Origin: Streptomyces sp. NBC_00287
GTDB lineage: Bacteria > Actinomycetota > Actinomycetes > Streptomycetales > Streptomycetaceae
Reading direction: 5' to 3'
Length of the DNA stretch: 64,000 nt
Assembly (NCBI RefSeq): GCF_036173105.1
Contig: NZ_CP108053.1
Location: forward strand, 7,936,001-8,000,000
This document shows, piece after piece, positions 25,787 through 34,863 of the stretch. Positions within the stretch are counted from its first letter, which is position 1, and every line of letters begins with the position of its first letter. The position numbers were made by a program, and so were the translations under genes. Under the pieces are notes generated by a model. It made no database searches. It was not told the DNA's origin and was given only the letters and a program-made list of their open reading frames with translations.

Positions 25787-26818
25787 GTGGCTCGCATGGG
25801 TGAAGCGGTGGAGTTGGAGGCGGGCGGGCGTACGGTGCGGCTGTCCAGTCCGGGCAAGGTCTTCTTTCCTGAGCGTGGTTTCACCAAGCTGGATCTCGCC
25901 CGGTACTACCAGGCCGTCGGCCCCGGCATCCTGCGTGCCCTGCGGAATCGGCCCACCACCTTGGAGCGCTATCCGGACGGGGTCAACGGCGAGAACTTCT
26001 TCCAGAAGCGGGCGCCGAAGAACATGCCCGACTGGATTCCGACCGCCCACATCACCTTCCCCAGTGGCCGCAGCGCCGACGAGATGTGCCCTACCGAGGA
26101 GGCGGCCGTGCTGTGGGCCGCCCAGTACGGCACGCTCACCTTCCACCCCTGGCCGGTGCGCCGCGACGACGTCGACAGTCCCGACGAACTCCGCATCGAC
26201 CTCGATCCGCAGCCCGGCACCGACTATGACGACGCGGTCCGTGCAGCCCACGAACTCAGAGCCGTTCTCGACGAGTTCGGTGGCCTGAAGGGCTTTCCCA
26301 AGACCTCCGGCGGACGCGGACTGCATGTCTTCGTGCCGATCGAACCGCGCTGGACGTTCACCCAGGTCCGCCGCGCCGCGATCGCCGTCGGGCGGGAGAT
26401 GGAGCGCCGGATGCCGGAGCAGGTGACCATCAAGTGGTGGAAGGAGGAGCGGGGCGAGCGCATCTTCATCGACTACAACCAGACCGCCCGCGACCGCACC
26501 ATCGCCTCCGCCTACTCCGTACGCCCCCGCCCGCACGCCCCCGTCTCCGCACCCCTGCGCTGGGACGAGGTCGGCATCGCCCACCCCCGCGACTTCGACC
26601 TGGCGACCATGCCGGTGCGCTTCGCCGAACTCGGCGATGTACACGCGGACATGGACGACCAGCGCTACTCGCTGGACGTGTTGCTGGAGCTCGCGCGCCG
26701 CGACGAGCACGACCACGGGCTCGGCGATCTGCCGTACCCGCCGGAGTATCCGAAGATGCCGGGGGAGCCCACGCGGGTCCAGCCGAGCCGGGCGAAGAAG
26801 GAGCCGGGCGGGACGTGA
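25787..26818 (+). CDS. LigD-type polymerase/primase domain protein (NHEJ)
   Basis: A 343-residue stand-alone AEP-superfamily polymerase domain as in LigD. It shows SPGKVFFPERGFTKLDLARYY, the catalytic acidic motif RIDLDPQPGTD, KTSGGRGLHVFVP and DYNQTARDRTIASAYSVR. It fills in gaps at broken ends before ligation. AGGAGG at 25771-25776 lies ten bases before the GTG at 25787 but 20 before the ATG at 25796, so the GTG is the better start (MARMGEAVELEAGG). It faces away from the ATP-dependent ligase and probably works with it. Confidence 0.87.
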   Translation: MARMGEAVELEAGGRTVRLSSPGKVFFPERGFTKLDLARYYQAVGPGILRALRNRPTTLERYPDGVNGENFFQKRAPKNMPDWIPTAHITFPSGRSADEMCPTEEAAVLWAAQYGTLTFHPWPVRRDDVDSPDELRIDLDPQPGTDYDDAVRAAHELRAVLDEFGGLKGFPKTSGGRGLHVFVPIEPRWTFTQVRRAAIAVGREMERRMPEQVTIKWWKEERGERIFIDYNQTARDRTIASAYSVRPRPHAPVSAPLRWDEVGIAHPRDFDLATMPVRFAELGDVHADMDDQRYSLDVLLELARRDEHDHGLGDLPYPPEYPKMPGEPTRVQPSRAKKEPGGT

Positions 26819-26828
26819 GGTCCTGGGA

Positions 26829-28910
26829 TCAGGCCTCCAGTGCTGTCACCAGCCGACGGCAGTCCTTCAGCAACCCCTCGTCCGCGGCGACGTCGTAACG
26901 GATCTTCAGGCCGGAACTGTCGTCGTCACGGCGGTCGTTGTTGTGGCGGCGTGGCGAGGACAGCTCCGCGCGCATCAGGGGAAGGGCCGGTGCGGCTGCG
27001 GGACCCATGTCGATCAGGCAGGTAGTAATGGCCGGTCGGGATCTCGGGAGGGTCGTCCACTTGTCGAGCAGTATCGGCAGCAGTCCGTCCACGTCCCGCG
27101 TGGTCTTCCACAGCGCCACGAGTATGTCCGTGTGCGCGTCGTGTCCCGCGAGCAGCTCCCGCAGCCGCGGAGCCAGCGGCGCACCGGCAGGGCCCAGTGA
27201 AGCCGTGGCTTTCAGGGCGGCGGACAGCGCCGGCCAATGGTCTGCTTCCAGGCCGTCCCGGACCAGGGGCAGGATGCGGTCGGCCTCGCCGGTCAGCGCC
27301 ATCAGTGTCCCTGCCGCGTTCAGTCGGATTTCGATCGGCATGGAGGTCTCCGCGGCCAACTCCCGCAGCCGCGGGGCGGCTTCGGCCGCCGCCGGTCCGT
27401 ACCGGGCGAGGGCACGCAGCAGATGCCACATCCACATGCGCCCGCCGCCCGGCTCGGCCAACTCGACGAGGAGCGGCAGGGACTCGGCGTGGGCGAGCAC
27501 GCCGAGCGCGTCGACCAGCCGCTCCTGGGAGGGGGTGCGGCGGTCGGACGGCGCTGCGGTGAGCCGGCGGTGCAGCACGGGCCCCAGCGGGGCCGCGGCC
27601 TCGGGGCCGATCCTCTCGACCCAAGTGCCCAGGTACTCCGGGACGGTGCCCTCCTGCGCCAGCACCTCGGCCAGCGCGGGTACGGCCCGCTCGTCGCCCT
27701 GAAGCGCCAGCGCCTCCAGTGCCTTGCCGAAGAGAGTGCCCTCCCAGTCGCCCGGCGTCCAGGTGTCGTCCCACTCCCGCACACACACCGCGAGGACGTC
27801 CGAGACGGCGTGGGCGATCGGAGCCACGTTGCACAGCTCGGTCAGGGCCCGCCGGGAGAGCCGGGGCTCGTGCTCGGCCAACTGGTGGGCGAGGAGGGCG
27901 ACCGGCAGGTCGTTCGGTGCCCGCCAGCCCGTCAGCAGGGCGCCCGCCATGTCGACCGCGGCCATGCGCTGTCCCCAGTCCGGGCTCTGCAACTGCCCGG
28001 CGAGCAGCTCGAACCGCGGATCCGTGCGATCGCCCAGCGCGCCGTGCAGCGCTTCCAGAAGGTCACCGGCCGTCGAGGCGTCGACGCTCCGGCGCTGTGT
28101 GGCCTCGAGCTCCCGCAGATACGACACCATCGTGTCCGTGCGAGGCCGCTGCTCTTCGGGCACCTTCTGCTCGTAAGCGAGCCGCATGATGTCCAGGACG
28201 CTCTCCACCAGGTCCTCGGGCAGCGACGCGGGTCCGCAGCGCGCCAGTTGGACCAGCCCCGCCAGGCGCTGCTCGGGATGCGACGCGACGGAGACGACCT
28301 CCCGCAACACCGCCCCGGCCTCGGCCCCCAGCGCCTCCCGGTGCGTGGTGCCCAGCCTGCCGATCGCATGGACGAGCGCGCCCATGGCCTGCGGATCCCG
28401 CTCGACGACCAGCCGCTCCCGCAGTGCGCCGAGGACCCGGGCCGGATCCGGGTGCACATGGGCCGACGCCGCCGCGGCCGCCGTGCGCACCTCGGCGTCC
28501 GGATCGGAGAGCAGGCCGAGGAAGACGTCCGCGTGTCCCCGGACCGCGGCCCAGGCGTCCAGGAAGGGCTGGACGAACGCGGCGTCCTCCTCCTCGTCCT
28601 CGAAGAGGCCGCCGATCTCCTCCGGGTCGGGCTCCCGCTCACCGGCGATGCTGCACAGCAGGTGGACGACCGTGTCCCGGTCGGCGATCGCCGGTGTGGT
28701 CGCGAGTTCGAAGAGGAACGGTATGCAGGCGACCGTGCTGTCGTAGACATCGCCCTGGTGGTGCACTGCCCCGTACATGCCGTCCAGGGCGATCTCCCGG
28801 CCGGCCGGGTCGTCGGATGCCAGGCCGCGCAGCAGCTCGGGCACGTCCGAAGCGTCGCCGTAGGCGTGGTGCAGGGACGCCCAGTCGACGTCCTCGATCC
28901 CCGTGAACAC
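26829..28910 (-). CDS. HEAT-repeat protein, about 690 residues
   Basis: A fully helical protein of repeated units such as FLGLLSDPDAEVRTAAAAASAHV, LAGLVQLARCGPASLPEDLVE and LPLLVELAEPGGGRMWMWHLLRALARYGPAAAEAAPRL. This is the alpha-solenoid architecture used for protein or nucleic acid binding. No catalytic motif is seen. Homologues typically start MFTGIEDVDWASLHHAYG, which places the start at the GTG 28908-28910 rather than the longer frame from 28949. A TTGTCAGTGG promoter-like motif lies about 60 bp upstream. Function is unknown. Confidence 0.78.
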   Translation of the reverse strand: MFTGIEDVDWASLHHAYGDASDVPELLRGLASDDPAGREIALDGMYGAVHHQGDVYDSTVACIPFLFELATTPAIADRDTVVHLLCSIAGEREPDPEEIGGLFEDEEEDAAFVQPFLDAWAAVRGHADVFLGLLSDPDAEVRTAAAAASAHVHPDPARVLGALRERLVVERDPQAMGALVHAIGRLGTTHREALGAEAGAVLREVVSVASHPEQRLAGLVQLARCGPASLPEDLVESVLDIMRLAYEQKVPEEQRPRTDTMVSYLRELEATQRRSVDASTAGDLLEALHGALGDRTDPRFELLAGQLQSPDWGQRMAAVDMAGALLTGWRAPNDLPVALLAHQLAEHEPRLSRRALTELCNVAPIAHAVSDVLAVCVREWDDTWTPGDWEGTLFGKALEALALQGDERAVPALAEVLAQEGTVPEYLGTWVERIGPEAAAPLGPVLHRRLTAAPSDRRTPSQERLVDALGVLAHAESLPLLVELAEPGGGRMWMWHLLRALARYGPAAAEAAPRLRELAAETSMPIEIRLNAAGTLMALTGEADRILPLVRDGLEADHWPALSAALKATASLGPAGAPLAPRLRELLAGHDAHTDILVALWKTTRDVDGLLPILLDKWTTLPRSRPAITTCLIDMGPAAAPALPLMRAELSSPRRHNNDRRDDDSSGLKIRYDVAADEGLLKDCRRLVTALEA

Positions 28911-28972
28911 GCGTCTTGCCCCCGTTCGTCCGTGGCGTGCGACCGCCACTGATCACAGCATGCCGCACGCCA

Positions 28973-28982
28973 CTGACAATCG
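28973..28982 (-). promoter_or_regulatory. TTGTCAGTGG promoter-like element upstream of the HEAT gene
   Basis: On the minus strand CGATTGTCAGTGG covers 28982-28970; TTGTCA fits a -35 box, and a TGTGAT follows 16 bases later as a weak -10. The same decamer precedes the VOC gene (37360) and the vWA gene (45954), in each case oriented toward the gene. Confidence 0.5.
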
Positions 28983-29006
28983 ATCACGTGCCCTCGGGGA
29001 CGGTCC

Positions 29007-31196
29007 TCACAGCTCCTTGATCCGGATGTCCCGGTACGACACGACGTCCGTCGTGCCGTGGACCTGGAGCCCCAGGTAGCCGGAGGCGAACCGGCGTCCG
29101 TCCGTGCCCGGGTCGTCCGAGCGGGGCGGGGTGAAGTCCTGGCCGCCGAGGTTGTCGAACTCGTTGATCAGTACGCCGTTGCGGTAGACCGAGTAGTGCT
29201 GGTCCACCACCCGGATCTCGTAGTCGTTCCAGGTTGCCTTCTCGGTCACGCCCGCGCCGGCCAGGCCGACCCGGTCGAAGCCGTAGATCGAGCCCGTCTT
29301 GTACATGTCGCCGTCGGGACGGTCGAGCACCTGCACCTCGTGCCCGTACTTGATGGCGACCCATTCGGGGCGGGCCTCCTCCGGGTGGTCGTGGACCCAG
29401 GGGAACCGCACGAACACACCGGAGTTGGCGTTCCCGGTGCCCGGAGCGTCGTCACGCCACTGCAGGCGCAGCGAGAAGTCGCCGTACTTGCGCTCGGGGA
29501 ACCACAGCATGCCGAGCCCGGCCTTCGTGGTGTCGCTGGTCATCGACCCGTCGGCGTTGAGGCCGAACGAACCGCCACCCACATGCTGCCACTTGGCGAA
29601 GGAGCCCGAGCTGCCGTCGAAGATCGTGCGGTAGCCCTCGGTCTGCCCCGGTTTGCCGATGCCGGACTGGCGGGCGGCCTTGGTGATGGCGTTGTACTCA
29701 CGCTGGTCGACGACGCCTTCCTTCAGCAGCCGGTCGAGGACCGTCTTCACATGCTTGAGGAACAGCGCGTGGGACGTCCACTCCTTCTCGTCCTCGATCA
29801 ACTCATTGATCCGGCAACGGTTGTTGGTGAGCCGGTTCGGCACTCCGGAGTCGACCGTGCCGACGATCACCGTCAGCCGCTCGTCGTACTCCGGGCAGGG
29901 CGGCGCCGGCACCCCGCCCGGCACGACCGTGAAGCTCACCGTCCGGGCCGCGGCGGTGTTGCCCGCCTTGTCGGTCGCCCGGTACGCGAGCGTGTGCGCG
30001 CCCGCGCGGTCGACGATCACAGGTGCGGTGTACGTGAGATAGGGCCCGCCGTCGAGCGAGTACTCGATGGTCGCGATCCCTCCCGCGTCGGTCGCGCTGA
30101 CCGTGACCTTGGCGTTCGCCACATACGCGCCGTCGGAGTTGCGCGTGCCCTCCACGGTCACGCCCGTCACCGGCGGGGTCGTGTCCTGCGGCGGCGCGGC
30201 GACCACCGTGAACTCCACGCTCTTCTCCGCCGCCACGTTTCCCGCCTTGTCGGTGGCGCGGAACCGGACGGTGTGCGTGCCCACCTGATGCACCATCACC
30301 GGGTTGGTGTACGGCTGCCAGGCGCCGGAGTCGCCGATCGCGTACTCGATGGTGTTGACGCCCGAGCCGGTGTCGGACGCGGTGACGGTCACCGTGGCCA
30401 TGTCGATGTACGTGCCGTCGGGATTGCGCTCACCGCTCACCGTCGCCGAGGTCTCCGGCGGAGTCTTGTCCTCGGTGGGCGGCGCGACGACCGTGAACTC
30501 GGCGCTCTTCTCGGCGGAGACGTTCCCCGCCTTGTCCGTGGCCCGGTAGCGCACCTTGTGACTGCCGACCTGATCCACCACGACCGGTGTGGTGTACGGC
30601 TGCCAGGCGCCCGCGTCGCCGATCGCGTACTCGATCCGGTCCACCCCGGAGCCGCCCTCATCCGTGGCGTGGATCATCACGCTCGCCGAACCGACGTACT
30701 GGCCCTGGGAGTTCTGTGTCCCGGTGACGTGGGCGGAGGTCTCGGGCGGGGTCGTGTCCTCGCCGGTGCCCTCGGTGACGACCAGGATGCCCTGCATTTG
30801 GCCATGCCCCGGGATCGTGCACGAATAGAAGTAGCGGCCCGGGGTGAGCGTGACCTCGGCGGTGTGGCGGCCGCCCTGGTCGTCGCTCGGGGTCGCGAGG
30901 ATGTTGAGCTGGACATCGCTGTTGAACTCGGGGTCGTTGGTGGCGAACGTCAGCGTGTGCGGCATGCCGGTGGTGTTGCCGGTCGCCGCGCTGTTCTCGA
31001 AGACGATCGTCGCCGTGCCCGCCACCGCCGTGGTGGGCGCCGAGTTGTACTTGGTGATGTCGTCGCCCGCGGTCCAGGTGAGCACCTGGTCGGCGGCAGT
31101 CTGCTCGGTCCGCGCGGTGGATGGCGCGGCCTGCAGCCCGAGCATGATCAGTACGGCGGCCAACAGGGCGGTCCAGAGTCTTCGTTGCCGCATCAT
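29007..31196 (-). CDS. Exported cupredoxin-OmpL47 repeat-DUF1080 protein
   Basis: A 729-residue secreted protein. A signal peptide (LWTALLAAVLIMLGLQA) is followed by a plastocyanin-like domain with FYSCTIPGHGQMQG, carrying the Cys-His-Met part of a type 1 copper site. Three repeats of about 95 residues then follow, each built on TPPET...DRIEYAIGDAGAWQPYT...HKVRYRATDKAGN, the OmpL47-type beta module. The C-terminal DUF1080 (3-keto-disaccharide hydrolase/LamG-like) domain includes TIFDGSSGSFAKWQHVGGGSF and NSGVFVRFP. It is translationally coupled (ATGA) to the preceding ThuA-dehydrogenase gene. A role in extracellular carbohydrate modification is inferred. Confidence 0.85.
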   Translation of the reverse strand: MMRQRRLWTALLAAVLIMLGLQAAPSTARTEQTAADQVLTWTAGDDITKYNSAPTTAVAGTATIVFENSAATGNTTGMPHTLTFATNDPEFNSDVQLNILATPSDDQGGRHTAEVTLTPGRYFYSCTIPGHGQMQGILVVTEGTGEDTTPPETSAHVTGTQNSQGQYVGSASVMIHATDEGGSGVDRIEYAIGDAGAWQPYTTPVVVDQVGSHKVRYRATDKAGNVSAEKSAEFTVVAPPTEDKTPPETSATVSGERNPDGTYIDMATVTVTASDTGSGVNTIEYAIGDSGAWQPYTNPVMVHQVGTHTVRFRATDKAGNVAAEKSVEFTVVAAPPQDTTPPVTGVTVEGTRNSDGAYVANAKVTVSATDAGGIATIEYSLDGGPYLTYTAPVIVDRAGAHTLAYRATDKAGNTAAARTVSFTVVPGGVPAPPCPEYDERLTVIVGTVDSGVPNRLTNNRCRINELIEDEKEWTSHALFLKHVKTVLDRLLKEGVVDQREYNAITKAARQSGIGKPGQTEGYRTIFDGSSGSFAKWQHVGGGSFGLNADGSMTSDTTKAGLGMLWFPERKYGDFSLRLQWRDDAPGTGNANSGVFVRFPWVHDHPEEARPEWVAIKYGHEVQVLDRPDGDMYKTGSIYGFDRVGLAGAGVTEKATWNDYEIRVVDQHYSVYRNGVLINEFDNLGGQDFTPPRSDDPGTDGRRFASGYLGLQVHGTTDVVSYRDIRIKEL

Positions 31197-33670
31197 TGCA
31201 CTCCTCTCGCCAGCTGGTCGGTGGTCGGCGTCGGCCCGCCGCCCGAGTAAGTGACCCGCCACAGCGCCGACTTGGCGTCCGAGGTGAAGAAGCCGCGGCC
31301 GTAGTCGAGGACGTAGAGCGCGCCGTCCGCACCGAACTTCCAGTCCATGAGGTTCTTGATGCCGTCGTTGCCGATGGGCACGATCTTCTTCAACGACTCC
31401 GAGTGCACCGGGAGTCCGCCCTCCCCGTGGTTCCTCGGGTCGGTGATGACCGCGTTGCGAGGCTGGTCGGCGTCGTAGAAGTCGCCGACGAACCACTTGC
31501 CGTCCCAGTACGCGGGCCACTTGGTGGTGCTGGTGCTCGCCGAGTCGTAGCGGTAGACGGGTCCGTTCATCGCTGCCTGGCCACCGCCCTTGAGCCACGG
31601 CAGCAGATACTTGGACTCCTCCTGCTTGTACGACGGGATCCCGTTCACGTCACGTGGGAAGTCCGGGGCGCCGCCCTGGGGCGAGTACCAGATGTTGTTG
31701 CCGGTCACCGGCGGCAGGTTGACCAGGCCGTCGTTGTTCGGCGACTCGTTCTTCGGGTGATCGCAGTCGTACCAGCCGAGCGGCTTGGTCGGATCCGGCA
31801 GATTGCGGTCCCGGTAGGGCTGCTTGTTGCCCATGCAGTACGGCCAACCCCGGTTGCCCGCCTTGGTGATGACGGCGAAGGTGTCGTACTTGGCCGGACC
31901 CCAGGTTGTCGAGGGCGCGCCGGCGTCCGGGCCGACCCAGCCGGCGTAGAGGATGTCGGTCGACTTGTCGACGAAGATACGGGCCGGGTTCCTGACCCCC
32001 ATCACATAGATCTCGCCGCGCGTCTTGCCGCCGCCCTCGTCGGGCTCCCGGCCGGTGAACAGGTTCCCCTCCGGCAGGGTGTACGTCCCGTCCGGCTCCG
32101 GATGGATGCGCAGGATCTTGCCGTTGAGGTTGTTGGTGTTGCCGGCGGTCCGGCGCGCATCGGCGAAGGAGACGCCCTTGTAGTCGGGCTCCGGGTTGTT
32201 GCCCGAGTAACCGTCGCTGAATCGGCTGGAGTTGTTGTCGCCGGTCGCGATGTACAGGTTGCCCTTGGAGTCCCAGGCCATCCCGCCGCCCGCATGGCAG
32301 CAACTGTGGATCTGCACCGGCCATTTGAGCAGCACCTTCTCGCTGCTCAGGTCGAGCTTGTTGGTGGCGAGGTCGAGCGTGAAGCGGGAGACGCGCCGCT
32401 CGGCCATCCGGGTGTCACGGTTGATCCGGGAGTGCGGGGTGTAGTGCAGATACACCCACCCGTTCTCCTGGAAGCGCGGGTCGAGCTCGATACCGAGCAA
32501 CCCCTCCTCGACCTTGACCAGTTCGTCGCCGCCGCCCTTGTTGCCGAAGACCGTGAGGGCGCCCGCGAGGGTGACCTTCTCGGTCTTCGGGTCGTAGACG
32601 TGGATCTCGCCCTTGCCCTTGCCGATGTCCGGGTTGTTCCAGTCGGTGATCACCGGCTGGGAGGAGTCGGCGCCGCCGCGCCCGATGTAGAGCACGCGCC
32701 CGTCGGGGGCGGTGACCAGGCCGTGCGGTTCGCCGATCTGGTCGTTCTGGCCCGGCTGGTTGGGCTGGGTGAGCCGCTTGGCCGTGTAGTTCCCGGTGAT
32801 GGTGGCCGTGCAGTCCGCCTGCACCAGCCGGGTCGTCCACAGCAGGGCGCCGCGCAGATGGGCGCGGAAGTCCGTCTCGTCGTACGAGGAGACCGTGCCG
32901 CCCATGCCGGTGTAGAAGGACCGGCCGCCGTCGTAGTCCCGGCACCAACTCACTGGGTGGTCCCAGCCGTTGGCGCCGGCGCCGGGCTGATAGGTCGACT
33001 CGCGCACGCGGGCGACGGTGTGCACGGCGCCGGTGGGATTCTTGGTCCAATTCAGCCATCGGTCGGGACGCTTCCACTGCACCGGCAGATCCTTGGAGGC
33101 CGGATGCTTGCGGTCGCCGACCTCAACGGTCGCCCGCTGCACGGTGCTTGGGCTGGTAGCGGCCGGCCGGGCTCCGATCAGCCCGGTGAACCACTCCGAG
33201 TACGGCTCCGCGCGCGCCGCGTCGTGCAGGCCGACGAAACCGCCGCCTGCTTCCATGTAGGCCTCAAGTCCCGCTTCCTGCTCGGGATCGAGGACATCGC
33301 CGCCGCCGGTCGGGAACACGATGGCGTTGTAACGGCCCAGCTCGGCCTCGTCGGTGAAGACCGAGGCGTCGTCGGTCGCCTCGACCTTGAAGCGCTGGTT
33401 CACCGGGCCCGAAAGACCGATCTTCTCGATCGCCTCGATCCCCGCGTTCACCAGAGGTGACTCGTCACCTGCGGCGGCAGAGCCGTAGAAGATCAGCACC
33501 CGTACGTTCGCGCCGCCCGGTGGCGACTTGATGGACATCGTTGTCAGGGACGGATCCGGGGCCGGACGCGCACTCGCGGGCGGGCCCGACATCAGTCCGG
33601 CGGCGACGGCCCCGGCCGCTACGGCCGCCGCCCAGCCGCGTCTTCTTGTGCTCAACCCTCGTAAGTGCAT
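31193..33670 (-). CDS. Secreted ThuA domain plus PQQ-type sugar dehydrogenase fusion
   Basis: An 825-residue protein with a signal peptide (RRRGWAAAVAAGAVAAGLMSG). The first half is a ThuA-like domain (VRVLIFYGSAAAGDES, FPTGGGDVLDPEQEAGLEAYMEAGGGFVGLHDA). The second is a beta-propeller of the soluble glucose/sorbosone dehydrogenase class (EPHGLVTAPDGRVLYIGRGG, HSCCHAGGGMAWDSKGNLYIATGDN, GKILRIHPEPDGTY, GVRNPARIFVD). GGAGGTG precedes the ATG at 33668. Together with the DUF1080 partner it forms a two-gene exported operon probably oxidising and cleaving sugars outside the cell. Confidence 0.87.
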   Translation of the reverse strand: MHLRGLSTRRRGWAAAVAAGAVAAGLMSGPPASARPAPDPSLTTMSIKSPPGGANVRVLIFYGSAAAGDESPLVNAGIEAIEKIGLSGPVNQRFKVEATDDASVFTDEAELGRYNAIVFPTGGGDVLDPEQEAGLEAYMEAGGGFVGLHDAARAEPYSEWFTGLIGARPAATSPSTVQRATVEVGDRKHPASKDLPVQWKRPDRWLNWTKNPTGAVHTVARVRESTYQPGAGANGWDHPVSWCRDYDGGRSFYTGMGGTVSSYDETDFRAHLRGALLWTTRLVQADCTATITGNYTAKRLTQPNQPGQNDQIGEPHGLVTAPDGRVLYIGRGGADSSQPVITDWNNPDIGKGKGEIHVYDPKTEKVTLAGALTVFGNKGGGDELVKVEEGLLGIELDPRFQENGWVYLHYTPHSRINRDTRMAERRVSRFTLDLATNKLDLSSEKVLLKWPVQIHSCCHAGGGMAWDSKGNLYIATGDNNSSRFSDGYSGNNPEPDYKGVSFADARRTAGNTNNLNGKILRIHPEPDGTYTLPEGNLFTGREPDEGGGKTRGEIYVMGVRNPARIFVDKSTDILYAGWVGPDAGAPSTTWGPAKYDTFAVITKAGNRGWPYCMGNKQPYRDRNLPDPTKPLGWYDCDHPKNESPNNDGLVNLPPVTGNNIWYSPQGGAPDFPRDVNGIPSYKQEESKYLLPWLKGGGQAAMNGPVYRYDSASTSTTKWPAYWDGKWFVGDFYDADQPRNAVITDPRNHGEGGLPVHSESLKKIVPIGNDGIKNLMDWKFGADGALYVLDYGRGFFTSDAKSALWRVTYSGGGPTPTTDQLARGVQ

Positions 33671-33833
33671 GGGCACCTCCTCGGTCACAGCAATAGCGCC
33701 ATGGAAGCTAGACCTCTTTGCATCACTCGCCAATACCTATGGCCGTAATGGAACGAACTTTGTCCTGAGTGTGGATAAACCACTCCAGTCCCGCTACTGT
33801 CTCGAACTCCGTACCGGAACAGGGGAGTTCGGC

Positions 33834-34784
33834 ATGGACAGACGCGGCTTCAACCGGCGGGTACTCCTGGGCGGAGCGGCCCTCACGACATCGTTGTCCC
33901 TGGCGCCGGAGGCGATCGGCGCCGACCGACCGGCGCGGGCGGCAGCCGCCGGAGGCGAGGTCAGACACATCAAGCTGTACGCCGAGAAGCTCGCCGACGG
34001 GCAGATGGGCTACGGCTTCGAGAAGGGCAGGGCGACCGTCCCCGGCCCGCTGATCGAGCTCAACGAGGGCGACACCCTGCACATCGAGTTCGAGAACACC
34101 ATGGACGTGGCGGCGAGCCTCCATGTGCACGGCCTGGACTACGAAATCTCCAGCGACGGCACCAAGTTGAACAAGAGCGACGTCGAACCCGGCGGCACCC
34201 GCACCTACACCTGGCGCACCCATGCCCCCGGCCGCCGCAAGGACGGCACCTGGCGGGCGGGCAGCGCGGGGTACTGGCACTACCACGACCATGTGGTCGG
34301 CACGGAACACGGAACGGGCGGGATCAGGAAGGGCCTGTACGGCCCGGTGATCGTGCGGCGCGCGGGCGATGTCCTGCCGGACATGACGTACACGATCGTC
34401 TTCAACGACATGCTGATCAACAACAAGCCGGCGCACTCCGGGCCCAACTTCGAGGCCACCGTGGGTGATCGGGTCGAGTTTGTGATGATCACCCACGGCG
34501 AGTACTACCACACCTTCCATATGCACGGTCACCGCTGGGCGGACAACCGCACGGGCATGCTCACCGGGCCCGACGATCCCAGTCAGGTCATCGACAACAA
34601 GATCGTGGGCCCGGCGGACTCGTTCGGCTTCCAGGTGATCGCGGGGGAGGGGGTCGGCGCGGGCGCGTGGATGTACCACTGCCATGTGCAGAGCCACTCC
34701 GACATGGGGATGGTGGGGCTGTTCCTCGTGAAGAAGACGGACGGGACGATTCCGGGGTACGAGCCGCACGAGCATGTGCACTGA
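33834..34784 (+). CDS. Two-domain small laccase (SLAC-type multicopper oxidase), Tat exported
   Basis: A 316-residue enzyme starting MDRRGFNRRVLLGGAALTTS, a twin-arginine signal as in Streptomyces SLAC. Type 2/3 copper ligands: H97 and H99 (HVHG), H151 and H153 (WHYHDH), H229 and H231 (FHMHGH), H282 and H284 (YHCHVQ). Type 1 ligands: H226, C283, H288 and M293. The protein is shorter at the C-terminus than the well-known SLAC, ending PGYEPHEHVH. AGGGGAG sets the start. It oxidises phenols with O2 and may help release lignin aromatics that feed the van and pca genes. It diverges from the ThuA operon. Confidence 0.93.
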   Translation: MDRRGFNRRVLLGGAALTTSLSLAPEAIGADRPARAAAAGGEVRHIKLYAEKLADGQMGYGFEKGRATVPGPLIELNEGDTLHIEFENTMDVAASLHVHGLDYEISSDGTKLNKSDVEPGGTRTYTWRTHAPGRRKDGTWRAGSAGYWHYHDHVVGTEHGTGGIRKGLYGPVIVRRAGDVLPDMTYTIVFNDMLINNKPAHSGPNFEATVGDRVEFVMITHGEYYHTFHMHGHRWADNRTGMLTGPDDPSQVIDNKIVGPADSFGFQVIAGEGVGAGAWMYHCHVQSHSDMGMVGLFLVKKTDGTIPGYEPHEHVH

Positions 34785-34789
34785 GCGGG

Positions 34790-34806
34790 TCGCCGCAGTG
34801 CGGCGA
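34790..34806 (+). terminator. Hairpin after the laccase gene
   Basis: TCGCCGC-AGT-GCGGCGA forms a 7-bp stem with a 3-base loop starting six bases after the laccase stop. There is no U-run. It abuts the LacI-type operator. Confidence 0.5.
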
Positions 34807-34816
34807 GAGCGCTCTC
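34805..34816. promoter_or_regulatory. LacI-type operator palindrome
   Basis: GAGAGCGCTCTC is a perfect 12-bp palindrome with the central CG typical of LacI/GalR operators. It lies 48 bp before the LacI-family ATG and is a probable autoregulatory site. Confidence 0.7.
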
Positions 34817-34863
34817 ACCAGCGCGGGGCGCCCGGGCTATCCTGATCCGATGAGGAGCCCGAC

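Noticed and set aside
29058..31250. 730-codon plus-strand frame opposite the OmpL47/DUF1080 gene
   Set aside because: Repetitive Arg/Val/Gly shadow that mirrors the repeats on the true coding strand.
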